From Tenacibaculum discolor (GTDB lineage: Bacteria > Bacteroidota > Bacteroidia > Flavobacteriales > Flavobacteriaceae), in contig NZ_RCCS01000011.1 in NCBI RefSeq assembly GCF_003664185.1, forward strand, positions 1 through 64,000: a stretch of 64,000 nucleotides of DNA. The letters run 5' to 3'. Positions 18,102 through 27,912 of this stretch are shown piece after piece. Numbering within the stretch: position 1 is the first letter of the stretch; each line of letters begins with the position of its first letter. The position numbers and the translations under genes are program-made. Under the pieces are notes generated by a model that was not told the origin of the DNA, did not search any database, and was given only the letters and a program-made list of their open reading frames with translations.

Positions 18102-18938
18102 ATGAATTTATTTAATCAATTAGTTAGCTTTGGGAAAGAACACCCTATTCAAGCAGCGTTATATGCTTCATTATTTACTTGGGGGTTGACTGCTTTAGGA
18201 GCAGCATTAGTTTTCTTTTTTAAAAGAATGAACCGAGCCGTTTTAGACGGGATGCTTGGTTTTACAGGAGGAGTGATGGTTGCTGCAAGTTTTTGGAGTT
18301 TATTAGCACCAGCAATTGATAACAGTCCAGGAGAAGGGTTTGTAAAAGTACTACCTTCAGCAGTAGGTTTTGCCCTGGGAGCATTGGCTTTATTTGGAAT
18401 GGATAAATTGTTGCCTCACTTGCATATAAACTTTAAAGAGCATGAAGTGGAAGGTGTGAAAACAGATTGGCATAAAACCACTTTGCTAGTTTTGGCAATA
18501 ACCTTACATAACATTCCAGAAGGATTGGCTGTAGGTGTTTTGTTTGGGGCTGCTTCAACATTGGTAGGAGTTGAGCAAACAGAAATGATTATTGCTGCCA
18601 TTTCATTAGCTATTGGTATAGGAATTCAAAATTTTCCAGAAGGATTTGCAGTAGCTATGCCTTTGAGAAGACAAGGAATAAGTCGTTTTAAAAGTTTTTG
18701 GTTCGGGCAATTGTCAGCTATTGTAGAGCCAGTAGCAGCAGTTTTAGGAGCGGTAGCAGTATCGTTTTTTACACCTATTTTACCATATGCTTTGGCGTTT
18801 GCGGCAGGAGCAATGATTTTTGTAGTAGTTGAAGAAGTAATTCCAGAAACACAACGAGATAAATATACCGACATTGCAACTCTAGGTTTCATAGGTGGAT
18901 TTATAGTAATGATGTCTTTAGACGTTGGTTTAGGGTAG
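18102..18938 (+). CDS. ZIP-family metal transporter
   Basis: 278 residues, about eight membrane segments, inner membrane. The two signature motifs of the family are present: HNIPEG in TM4 (about residues 144-149) and NFPEG in TM5 (about 184-188), which form the binuclear metal site. A short His-containing loop (LPHLHINFKEHE) lies before TM4. ZIP proteins import Zn, Fe or Mn into the cytoplasm. Co-directional with, and 19 bases after, the DtxR-like gene, so likely one metal-controlled operon. A terminator follows. Confidence 0.93.
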   Translation: MNLFNQLVSFGKEHPIQAALYASLFTWGLTALGAALVFFFKRMNRAVLDGMLGFTGGVMVAASFWSLLAPAIDNSPGEGFVKVLPSAVGFALGALALFGMDKLLPHLHINFKEHEVEGVKTDWHKTTLLVLAITLHNIPEGLAVGVLFGAASTLVGVEQTEMIIAAISLAIGIGIQNFPEGFAVAMPLRRQGISRFKSFWFGQLSAIVEPVAAVLGAVAVSFFTPILPYALAFAAGAMIFVVVEEVIPETQRDKYTDIATLGFIGGFIVMMSLDVGLG

Positions 18939-18959
18939 AGATTAAATAAGAATAAACTT

Positions 18960-18990
18960 AAAAAGCTAAACAAATCCTGTTTAGCTTTTT
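18960..18990. terminator. Terminator of the dtxR-like/ZIP operon
   Basis: AAAAAGCTAAACA, loop, TGTTTAGCTTTTT: a 13-bp stem ending in a T tract. Confidence 0.9.
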
Positions 18991-19013
18991 GTATTTTGCA
19001 TAAAATTTAATTA

Positions 19014-22000
19014 GTGCAGCAACCATCAATTTTTCAAGTATACAATGCCTCGGCAGGTAGTGGTAAAACTTTTACGTTAGTAAAAGAATACCTGAAGGTA
19101 TTACTACAATCCGAAGATATTTTTCGTTTTCAAAAAATATTAGCAATTACGTTTACCAACAAAGCAGCAGGAGAAATGAAAGAACGTGTGTTGGATAACC
19201 TGCAAGATTTTGCTGATGGAGAAAGCAATGACTTACTAGAAATTATTTTAGAAGAAACTTCACTTGATAGAACCATAGTAAAAAGTCGAAGCAAAAAAAT
19301 ATTAGATGAAATTCTTCGAAACTATTCTGCTTTTTCAATCACTACAATTGATAGTTTTACTCATAAAATAATTAAAAGTTTTGCCTACGATTTAGGATTG
19401 CCTTTAAATTTTGAAGTGGAAATGGATGCTGTTTCTTTGTTGAATGAAGCGGTAGATGTGCTAATTTCAAAAATAGGAAGTGATGAAATATTGACTAAAT
19501 TATTGATAGACTTTTCTCTAGATAAGGCAGATGATGATAAATCTTGGGATATTTCTCGTGAATTAAATGAGTTTTCCAAAATTTTGTTGAATGAAGATGA
19601 TACTAAGCACTTTAAAAAACTAGCTAATAAACAACTTACTGATTTTACCGATTTAAAAACCAAGCTTTCAAAACATCAAACACATATAAAAAGCAGATGG
19701 AAAGAGGTTGGAGAAGAAGCATTGAGAGTGATTGAATCTGTACAGTTAGATCATAAAGATTTTTATCGATCGATGTTACCAAATCATTTTGTAGCACTAG
19801 CCAATAATCCTGAAAAAGCAAAGTTTTTTGATCAAAGTAAATTAAGAGAGCGAATTGAGGAGAGTAATTTTTATTCCAAATCAAAGCCAGAAGATGTAAA
19901 ATCTGCTATTGAAGGAGTTTTATCAGAACTACTGAAGTTATATACAGAATCGGAACAATTATATCAACAGTTTTCAATGAATAAGCTAGCATTGAAAAGT
20001 ATTATTCCGTTAGCAGTTTTAAACAATATCAATCAGGAATTAACCCATTTAAAAGAAGAAAATAATTTAAGATTGAATGCTGAATTTAATCAGCTAATTT
20101 CGGAAAACATCAAAGACCAACCGACACCTTTTATTTATGAGCGAATTGGGCAGCGGTTTATGCATTATTTTATTGATGAAATGCAAGACACATCAACCTT
20201 GCAATGGCAAAATTTAATTCCGCTAATAGACAATGCGTTAGCACAAGAAAATAGTAATTTGTTATTGGTAGGTGATGGAAAACAAGCAATTTATCGTTGG
20301 CGTGGAGGGAAATCAGAACAATTTATAGGGTTAGGTTCAGAAAAAGACAATCCATTTCAAATTTCTAAAGAAGTAAAGACTTTAGAAACTAATTTTAGAA
20401 GTTATGCTCAGGTGATTAACTTTAATAATCAGTTTTTTCAACATACTGCAAATTTCTTACAGAATGACTCTTATAAACAATTGTTTGTTGAAGGGAATAA
20501 ACAGTTAACAACAGCTAAAAAGGGAGGTTTTGTCTCGCTTTCTTTTTTAGAAAAAGAAGAAGATAAAGAGCAAGAGAAAAATAAATATCCGAAGAAGATT
20601 CTAGAACTTGTTAAAAATTTAGAGGCTGAATTTTCGTTGGATGAAATTTGTATACTAGTTCGAAAAAAGAAAGATGGAATTGCAGTAGCGAATTATTTAT
20701 CTGAAAATGGAATTGATATAGTTTCTTCGGAAACATTACTATTAGAAAATAGTTCAAAAGTTAACTTTATAGTAAATGCGCTACAGGTAATTCAGCATCC
20801 AAATGATAAAGAAACTTGTTTAGAAATGCTTTACTTTTTGCATGAGCATTTAAAGGTCTTAGAAGATAAACATTCGTTTATAGCTAAGTTAATACATCAG
20901 CCTAATGAAGCTGTTTTTCAAGAATTAAAAAATTATGAAACATCCTTTGAATTGTCAATGTTTCATCAGTTACCTTTTTATGAAAAAATAGAGGAAATTA
21001 TTAGAGGTTTTCAATTAGTCACTTCTTCAGATGCTTATGTACAATTTTTTTTAGATGTAGTTCTGGAACAACAACGAAAAGGAACAAGTATTCAAGAATT
21101 TTTAGATTACTGGTCAGAGAAAAAAGATAAACTAAGTATTGTAGCTCCAGAAAGTGGAAATGCGGTACAAGTAATGACAATTCATAAATCAAAAGGGTTA
21201 GAATTCCCAGTAGTTATTTTTCCGTATGATTTAGATGTGTATCGACAAATAAATCCTAAAGTTTGGTTAAATGAATTGCCAGAGAATTACGACGGATTTA
21301 AAGAATTACTCGTTCCCTTTAATAAAGATTTGAATTATGTGAATGATAGAGGTTCTGAGATTTACCAGCAACAAAGAGAAGAGTTAGAGCTAGATAATTT
21401 CAATTTATTATATGTGGCACTCACAAGAGCTGTGGAGCAATTATTTATTGTAACAGAAAAGAAAATTTCATCCAAAGGGGAAGAAAATACGAATTTTTAC
21501 TCAGGAGTATTTATTAACTATCTAAAAAAGGTAGGTGAATGGAATGATGAGGTTTTAGAATATTCCTTTGGGAATAAAGAAAGGGTAAGTGTTTTAAAGG
21601 AGAAAACATCAGGAGTTCAAATACAAGAAGGTTTTATATCCACACCGTGGAAAGAACATAATATTCACATGTTAGCAAGTGCATCAAAATTGTGGGATAC
21701 TGAGCAAGGTAAAGCTATTGAATTTGGTAATTTGATTCATGAAATGATGGCAGAAATTATTACAAAAGACAATATTGAAAAGGTTGTTTATCGTTATGAA
21801 CAACAAGGAATTTTGCCTCAAGAAAAATCATCTGAAGTAATAAAAAGCATACAGCAAATAGTAAATCATCCCGAGCTAAAAGAATATTTTTCTGAAGAAG
21901 TTGTAGTGTTTAACGAGAGAGAAATTGTAGATGTTGATGGACAAATAGTAATCCCAGACAGGTTGATTTTTAATCAAGATAACGAAGTGATAATTATTGA

Positions 22001-22139
22001 TTATAAAACAGGAAAACCGTCTAAAGTATATCATCAGCAATTATTGCGATATGGGAGAGTATTACAAACGATGAATTTTAAGTTGTTAAAAAAACTACTT
22101 ATATATATTGACGAAGAAATTTTGGTTGAAGAAGTATAA
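19014..22139 (+). CDS. AddA-like UvrD-family helicase with C-terminal PD-(D/E)XK nuclease domain
   Basis: 1041 residues from GTG 19014 (MQQPSIFQVYNASAGSGKTF). Helicase motifs in order: Walker A NASAGSGKTF (about 11-20), ITFTNKAAGEMKER (motif Ia), Walker B FIDEMQDT (about 388), LLVGDGKQAIYRWRGG (motif III), VMTIHKSKGLEFPVVIF (motif V) and LLYVALTRAVEQL (motif VI). The C-terminal nuclease core shows GNLIHEMM, IPDRLIF and IIIDYKTGK followed by QLLRYG, fitting H...D...D-x-K. This should process DNA ends for recombination repair, as AddA/RecB do. The usual partner AddB is not in the window: the neighbours are the ZIP gene and kbl. Confidence 0.9.
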   Translation: MQQPSIFQVYNASAGSGKTFTLVKEYLKVLLQSEDIFRFQKILAITFTNKAAGEMKERVLDNLQDFADGESNDLLEIILEETSLDRTIVKSRSKKILDEILRNYSAFSITTIDSFTHKIIKSFAYDLGLPLNFEVEMDAVSLLNEAVDVLISKIGSDEILTKLLIDFSLDKADDDKSWDISRELNEFSKILLNEDDTKHFKKLANKQLTDFTDLKTKLSKHQTHIKSRWKEVGEEALRVIESVQLDHKDFYRSMLPNHFVALANNPEKAKFFDQSKLRERIEESNFYSKSKPEDVKSAIEGVLSELLKLYTESEQLYQQFSMNKLALKSIIPLAVLNNINQELTHLKEENNLRLNAEFNQLISENIKDQPTPFIYERIGQRFMHYFIDEMQDTSTLQWQNLIPLIDNALAQENSNLLLVGDGKQAIYRWRGGKSEQFIGLGSEKDNPFQISKEVKTLETNFRSYAQVINFNNQFFQHTANFLQNDSYKQLFVEGNKQLTTAKKGGFVSLSFLEKEEDKEQEKNKYPKKILELVKNLEAEFSLDEICILVRKKKDGIAVANYLSENGIDIVSSETLLLENSSKVNFIVNALQVIQHPNDKETCLEMLYFLHEHLKVLEDKHSFIAKLIHQPNEAVFQELKNYETSFELSMFHQLPFYEKIEEIIRGFQLVTSSDAYVQFFLDVVLEQQRKGTSIQEFLDYWSEKKDKLSIVAPESGNAVQVMTIHKSKGLEFPVVIFPYDLDVYRQINPKVWLNELPENYDGFKELLVPFNKDLNYVNDRGSEIYQQQREELELDNFNLLYVALTRAVEQLFIVTEKKISSKGEENTNFYSGVFINYLKKVGEWNDEVLEYSFGNKERVSVLKEKTSGVQIQEGFISTPWKEHNIHMLASASKLWDTEQGKAIEFGNLIHEMMAEIITKDNIEKVVYRYEQQGILPQEKSSEVIKSIQQIVNHPELKEYFSEEVVVFNEREIVDVDGQIVIPDRLIFNQDNEVIIIDYKTGKPSKVYHQQLLRYGRVLQTMNFKLLKKLLIYIDEEILVEEV

Positions 22140-22151
22140 CAACTAACTTTG
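22121..22151 (+). promoter_or_regulatory. Bacteroidota-type promoter for kbl inside the end of the helicase gene
   Basis: TTTG at 22121-22124, a 19-base spacer and TAACTTTG at 22144-22151. The -33 element lies in the last codons of the helicase gene; kbl starts at 22187. Confidence 0.6.
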
Positions 22152-22186
22152 AACTTTTTATAGCAAACAACTTTCAAACATAAATT

Positions 22187-23380
22187 ATGTACGGGAAAAT
22201 AAAAGAACAATTACAACAAGAAATTCAGGATATAAAAGATGCTGGATTATATAAATCAGAACGTATAATTACTTCATCACAAGATGCAGTGATTAAAATA
22301 TCTACAGGAGAAGAAGTAGTTAATTTTTGTGCTAACAACTATTTAGGATTGTCAAATCATCCAGAAGTAATTCAAGCTGCAAAAGATACCATGGATACAC
22401 ATGGTTTTGGAATGTCGTCTGTACGTTTTATCTGTGGAACACAAGATATTCATAAGCAATTAGAGCAAAAGATTGCAGATTTTTATACCACAGAAGATAC
22501 CATTTTATATGCCGCAGCTTTTGATGCAAACGGAGGAGTTTTTGAGCCTTTGTTAACTAAAGAAGATGCTATTATTTCAGATAGTTTAAATCATGCATCT
22601 ATCATTGATGGAGTTCGTTTATGTAAAGCAGCACGTTATCGTTATAATAACAACGACATGGCTTCTTTAGAGGAACAGCTAATTGAAGCGAACAAACAAG
22701 GACATCGTTTTAAAATTATTGTAACTGATGGTGTTTTTTCTATGGACGGAATTGTAGCAAAGCTCGATGAAATTTGTGATTTAGCAGATAAATATGACGC
22801 TATGGTGATGGTGGATGAATGTCATGCAGCTGGGTTTATTGGAAAAACAGGACGTGGAACTGTAGAATTGAAAAATGTAATGGATCGTGTAGATATTGTT
22901 ACAGGAACCTTAGGTAAAGCGCTTGGAGGAGCCATGGGAGGATATACTACAGGTAAAAAAGAAATTATTGAAATTTTACGTCAACGTTCACGTCCGTATT
23001 TATTTTCAAACTCATTAGCGCCAGCAATTGTAGGAGCTTCATTAAAAGTATTTGATTTATTATCTAATGATACTACATTACGTGATAAATTAGAATGGAA
23101 TACAAACTATTTCCGTGAAGAAATGGAAAAAGCAGGTTTTGATTTAGTAGGAGCTGATGCTGCAATTGTGCCAGTGATGTTGTATGATGCAAAATTGTCG
23201 CAAACTATGGCAAATAAGTTATTAGAAGAAGGGATTTATGTAATAGGTTTCTTTTATCCTGTAGTTCCAAAAGAGCAAGCAAGGATTCGAGTTCAATTAT
23301 CAGCAGCTCATGAAAAAGAACATTTAGATAAGGCTATAAACGCATTTATCAAGGTTGGAAAAGAGTTGAAAGTGATATAA
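22187..23380 (+). CDS. kbl: Glycine C-acetyltransferase (2-amino-3-ketobutyrate CoA ligase)
   Basis: 397 residues, normal for the family. A PLP enzyme of the alpha-oxoamine synthase family that converts 2-amino-3-oxobutanoate and CoA to glycine and acetyl-CoA in threonine breakdown. Visible motifs are [14 protein letters not shown], the [17 protein letters not shown] phrase typical of Kbl rather than BioF, the PLP-binding [16 protein letters not shown] and the Schiff-base lysine in [14 protein letters not shown] (about residue 244). The clear BioF of this window is a separate gene at 46037-47161, which supports the Kbl call here. Threonine dehydrogenase is not in the window. Confidence 0.94.
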   Translation: MYGKIKEQLQQEIQDIKDAGLYKSERIITSSQDAVIKISTGEEVVNFCANNYLGLSNHPEVIQAAKDTMDTHGFGMSSVRFICGTQDIHKQLEQKIADFYTTEDTILYAAAFDANGGVFEPLLTKEDAIISDSLNHASIIDGVRLCKAARYRYNNNDMASLEEQLIEANKQGHRFKIIVTDGVFSMDGIVAKLDEICDLADKYDAMVMVDECHAAGFIGKTGRGTVELKNVMDRVDIVTGTLGKALGGAMGGYTTGKKEIIEILRQRSRPYLFSNSLAPAIVGASLKVFDLLSNDTTLRDKLEWNTNYFREEMEKAGFDLVGADAAIVPVMLYDAKLSQTMANKLLEEGIYVIGFFYPVVPKEQARIRVQLSAAHEKEHLDKAINAFIKVGKELKVI

Positions 23381-23430
23381 AATAGTCGGTCAAAAACTTG
23401 CATTTATTGTAAGTTTTTGTAGATTTGTTT

Positions 23431-23460
23431 TTGTAAATAAGTTTGAACAACTTACATTTG
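23431..23460 (+). promoter_or_regulatory. Strong Bacteroidota-type promoter for the OmpA-family gene
   Basis: TTG at 23431-23433, 19-base spacer, TACATTTG at 23453-23460: the best full consensus match in the window, fitting a highly expressed porin-like gene. The leader is about 33 nt. Confidence 0.75.
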
Positions 23461-23499
23461 CGTAATATATAAACGAACTTTTAATTTAAATTTTTAATA

Positions 23500-24855
23500 A
23501 TGAAACAATTAAAATTAGCTGTGATGGCTTTATTTGCGTTTGCTGCAGTAAACGTTAGCGCACAGGATTCAGACAACCCTTGGGCGGTTGGTTTCGGGGT
23601 TAACGCAGTAGACGTTAGGATCCCTTCAGATTTTGGAGATTATGCTAAAGATTATATCGGTACTAGTGACTGGAATATCTTACCATCAATTTCAAGAGTA
23701 ACTGTTGATAGATACTTAAATGATGGATTTACATTACAATTAGCAGGATCTTTAAACAAGATTGAAACTTTCCGTACAGAAGATGATATGGATGAGCTTT
23801 ACTGGGCTATCGATGCTAACGTAAAGTATGACTTAAACAACTTAGTAGGTAACACTGGTTGGTGGGATCCTTATGTATACGTTGGTGGAGGTTATACTTC
23901 TTTAGCTGATGAAGGTGAAGGTATGTTAAATGCTGGTGCTGGATTCAATGTTTGGTTTAATGATAACTTAGGTCTAAATTTCCAAACAGGAGGAAAGAAA
24001 GAATTTGCTGGTAAAGTAAGAGATCACTTCCAACACTCAATTGGTTTAGTATTTAAGTTCGGAGGAAAAGATACTGACGGAGACGGAGTATATGACAAAG
24101 ATGATGCTTGTCCAGAAGTTGCTGGATTAAAAGAATTCAACGGATGTCCTGATACTGACGGAGACGGAATCAAAGATTCTGATGATGCTTGTCCAGAAGT
24201 TGCTGGTTTAGCTGCATTAAACGGTTGTCCTGATGCTGATGGTGATGGTATCGCTGATAAAGATGATGCTTGTCCAACTGAAAAAGGAACTAAAGCTAAT
24301 AACGGTTGTCCTGATGCTGATGGAGACGGTGTTGTAGACGGAAAAGATAAGTGTCCAAACGAAGCTGGTCCAGCTGCTAACAACGGATGTCCTTGGCCAG
24401 ATACTGACGGAGACGGAGTATTAGACAAAGATGATAAATGTCCAAACGAAGCAGGTGTAGCATCTAACAATGGATGTCCTGAAGTAGTAATCAAAGAAGA
24501 AGCTGTTAAGAAATTAAACGAGTTTGCAAGAGCTATCTACTTTAACTCAGGTAAGACTTCATTCAGAACAGGAGTTACTGGTAAATTAGATTTAATCGCT
24601 GGAATTATGAAGGAGTACCCTAAAGCTAACTTTAGCATTCAAGGTCACACTGATAGTTCAGGATCTAACACTTTAAACCAAAGATTATCTGAAAAAAGAG
24701 CTAAAGCTGTTTTAGATTACTTAATCACTAAAGGAGGAATCGATTCAAAAAGATTAACTTCTGCTGGATTTGGTGAAGACTACCCAATTGCTGATAACAA
24801 AACAAGAGCTGGTAGAGCTGAAAACAGACGTGTTGAGATTAAATTAGTAAAGTAA
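23500..24855 (+). CDS. OmpA-family outer-membrane protein with thrombospondin type-3 repeats
   Basis: 451 residues. Signal peptide ([23 protein letters not shown]), an eight-stranded beta-barrel-like domain (about 25-185, with alternating aromatic residues), five calcium-binding TSP3 repeats of the DTDGDG(I/V)...D.CP type (about 188-325) and an OmpA C-terminal peptidoglycan-binding domain (about 335-451: [52 protein letters not shown]). It anchors the outer membrane to the cell wall. Related proteins are among the most abundant in flavobacterial envelopes, and the strong promoter agrees with that. Confidence 0.95.
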   Translation: MKQLKLAVMALFAFAAVNVSAQDSDNPWAVGFGVNAVDVRIPSDFGDYAKDYIGTSDWNILPSISRVTVDRYLNDGFTLQLAGSLNKIETFRTEDDMDELYWAIDANVKYDLNNLVGNTGWWDPYVYVGGGYTSLADEGEGMLNAGAGFNVWFNDNLGLNFQTGGKKEFAGKVRDHFQHSIGLVFKFGGKDTDGDGVYDKDDACPEVAGLKEFNGCPDTDGDGIKDSDDACPEVAGLAALNGCPDADGDGIADKDDACPTEKGTKANNGCPDADGDGVVDGKDKCPNEAGPAANNGCPWPDTDGDGVLDKDDKCPNEAGVASNNGCPEVVIKEEAVKKLNEFARAIYFNSGKTSFRTGVTGKLDLIAGIMKEYPKANFSIQGHTDSSGSNTLNQRLSEKRAKAVLDYLITKGGIDSKRLTSAGFGEDYPIADNKTRAGRAENRRVEIKLVK

Positions 24856-24880
24856 TTTAATTACAATTATTATATCAATA

Positions 24881-24909
24881 AAGGCCTCACATTCGTGAGG
24901 CTTTTTTTT
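24881..24909. terminator. Terminator after the OmpA-family gene
   Basis: GCCTCAC, ATTC, GTGAGGC, then TTTTTTTT. Confidence 0.92.
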
Positions 24910-24954
24910 ATGGAAAAATACTTCGAAAGGTTTTTTAAATTCCACTAAAAAAAT

Positions 24955-24962
24955 TACCTTTG
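24955..24962 (+). promoter_or_regulatory. -7 element upstream of atpD
   Basis: TACCTTTG, an exact TAnnTTTG, about 60 bases before the atpD ATG. No clear TTG lies at -33. Confidence 0.5.
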
Positions 24963-25012
24963 CACCTTGAAAAAATGAGTTAAAACTCATATAGTAAATA
25001 AAATAACTTTAA

Positions 25013-26536
<1,524 letters not shown>

Positions 26537-26579
26537 TTAATTGCCTTAAGCAAAAGCTTAAAGCCTAAAGCATTAAAGT

Positions 26580-26873
26580 ATGTATTTAGAAATTGTAACA
26601 CCAGAAGCTATCTTATTTTCATCTGAAGTTGATTCAGTAGTAGTGCCAGGTGTAAATGGAGAATTCCAAATGTTAAATAATCACGCACCGGTGGTGTCTA
26701 TTTTAAATGAAGGAAGAGTAAAAGTACATGTACATACTCAAGAGCATTTAGTTTTTGATGATTTACATGGAAGCATCGAAAGGTTACCTGAAGATGATAA
26801 AGTTTTGACTTTAAAAATAAAATCAGGAACTATAGAAATGAAAGATAATAAAGTAATTATTCTTGCAGACTAA
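26580..26873 (+). CDS. atpC: F1F0 ATP synthase subunit epsilon (N-terminal-domain form)
   Basis: 97 residues. It contains only the beta-sandwich domain (MYLEIVTPEAILFSSEVDSV, GVNGEFQMLNNHAPVVSIL), with no C-terminal helical domain of the 130-140-residue E. coli type. This short form is usual in Bacteroidota and suggests that the inhibitory helical arm is absent. It forms part of the central stalk. Downstream of atpD in the same unit, with a terminator close behind. Confidence 0.93.
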   Translation: MYLEIVTPEAILFSSEVDSVVVPGVNGEFQMLNNHAPVVSILNEGRVKVHVHTQEHLVFDDLHGSIERLPEDDKVLTLKIKSGTIEMKDNKVIILAD

Positions 26874-26894
26874 TACATTTTATCATTATAAAAT

Positions 26895-26926
26895 AAAAAG
26901 CAACCAAATTTGGTTGCTTTTTTTTA
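26895..26926. terminator. Terminator after atpC
   Basis: AAAAGCAACCAAATTTGGTTGC is a self-complementary stem followed by TTTTTTTTT. Confidence 0.9.
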
Positions 26927-26956
26927 TTCAATAAAGTATAGGACATTGAATTTAAC

Positions 26957-26964
26957 TATCTTTG
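26957..26964 (+). promoter_or_regulatory. -7 element immediately upstream of tatA
   Basis: TATCTTTG, an exact TAnnTTTG, ends only 5 bases before the ATG at 26970. Transcription would then start at or next to the start codon. Confidence 0.55.
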
Positions 26965-26969
26965 CAGTG

Positions 26970-27251
26970 ATGAATGGAATATTTTTATTTATTGGAGGAC
27001 CAGAGATTTTTGTAATCTTGTTAATCGTAGTCATGTTGTTTGGAGCGGATAAAATTCCTGAAATAGCAAGAGGACTAGGAAAAGGTATGCGCCAAATTAA
27101 AGATGCAACAAATGACATTAAACGAGAGATTAATGACAGTGCAAAAAATCAAGGTATAGATACAGATTTTGTTAAAGATATAAACAACGAAATTAACGAA
27201 GTAAAAGATAATATTGATGATTTTACAGGCCCTATAAAAAGAAGCCGTTAA
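26970..27251 (+). CDS. tatA: Twin-arginine translocase subunit TatA/TatE
   Basis: 93 residues from ATG 26970 ([20 protein letters not shown]); a GTG at 26910 would add 20 unrelated residues and lies in the terminator of atpC, so I reject it. One N-terminal membrane helix (about 8-26), the FG hinge ([20 protein letters not shown]) and an amphipathic helix followed by a charged tail, the standard TatA plan. It forms the pore of the Tat pathway for folded proteins. No tatC is adjacent. Confidence 0.93.
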   Translation: MNGIFLFIGGPEIFVILLIVVMLFGADKIPEIARGLGKGMRQIKDATNDIKREINDSAKNQGIDTDFVKDINNEINEVKDNIDDFTGPIKRSR

Positions 27252-27258
27252 ATCAAAT

Positions 27259-27294
27259 AAAATTGACATAGTTCTTACATACTATGTCAATTTT
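27259..27294. terminator. Bidirectional terminator between tatA and the Lrp-family gene
   Basis: AAAATTGACATAGT and its exact complement (14 bp) around a loop of 8 bases. The stop codon of the leftward gene lies inside the right arm. Confidence 0.9.
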
Positions 27295-27746
27295 ATTTTT
27301 GTAGTATTTTTTACTTGCTTCATTACGAACGAGCTTTGAATGTTCGAAATTACTTCTAATTGCGATAACTTTTTCAATACAAAATCTTGATATTCGTTCA
27401 TGTCTTTTAAAACAACTTTTAATAAGAAGTCATAAACACCAGCTATGTAAGAGACTTCTACGATTTCATCTATTTTAGACATATAATCTTCAAACTCTTT
27501 AAAAGCACTTTCTTGATGTTTTACTAAGGTGACTTGACAATAAACAATTAAACTTTTGTCAATTGTTTCTAAGTTTACTAAAGCAACATATTTATCTATT
27601 ATTCCGTTAGCTTCCATCTTCTTTACACGCTCATGAGTAGGCGTTATAGATAGATTTACTTTGTAGGCTAGTTGTTTTATAGATTGCTTACAGTCTTTTT
27701 GTAGTTCTTCTAAAAGTTTTTTATCTACACTATCTAGTTGATGCAT
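27282..27746 (-). CDS. Lrp/AsnC-family transcriptional regulator
   Basis: 154 residues, the common length. N-terminal helix-turn-helix (about 1-55: LDSVDKKLLEELQKDCKQSI, LAYKVNLSITPTHERVKKME) and C-terminal RAM effector domain (about 65-145: GVYDFLLKVVLKDMNEYQDF). Such proteins bind amino acids and control nearby metabolic genes. It is divergent from a histidine decarboxylase gene over 166 AT-rich bases, so local control of that gene, with histidine or histamine as effector, is a reasonable but unproved inference. Confidence 0.92.
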   Translation of the reverse strand: MHQLDSVDKKLLEELQKDCKQSIKQLAYKVNLSITPTHERVKKMEANGIIDKYVALVNLETIDKSLIVYCQVTLVKHQESAFKEFEDYMSKIDEIVEVSYIAGVYDFLLKVVLKDMNEYQDFVLKKLSQLEVISNIQSSFVMKQVKNTTKIKLT

Positions 27747-27780
27747 GGTATGTTTTTCTGTTTTAAAGTGATTTTTAGAA

Positions 27781-27798
27781 ATTAAATAGAAATTTAAT
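27781..27798. repeat. Short inverted repeat between the Lrp-family gene and hdc
   Basis: ATTAAAT, AGAA, ATTTAAT: 7-bp arms with a 4-base centre in a very AT-rich region. It could be an Lrp-type site, but low complexity makes chance likely. Confidence 0.25.
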
Positions 27799-27869
27799 CT
27801 TTTTAAAATTTAAAAATAGGTATTTTTTCTTTAATGATGGTGTTAATGTAGTTTTTTATACTTTAATAA

Positions 27870-27877
27870 TATATTTG
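27870..27877 (+). promoter_or_regulatory. -7 element upstream of the histidine decarboxylase gene
   Basis: TATATTTG, an exact TAnnTTTG, 36 bases before the ATG at 27913. No TTG is seen at -33, which might fit a regulated promoter. Confidence 0.5.
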
Positions 27878-27912
27878 TTAAGTAATTTAATACTATTTAA
27901 AAACAGGTAATC

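Noticed and set aside
22187..23380. Second bioF gene
   Set aside because: The length of 397 residues, the [17 protein letters not shown] phrase and distance from bio genes fit Kbl rather than BioF.
24024..24494. Long minus-strand frame opposite the OmpA repeats
   Set aside because: It mirrors the GAYGGAGAY-type TSP3 repeats; Ser/Pro repeats arise from reverse-reading the repetitive codons, with no promoter or start signal.
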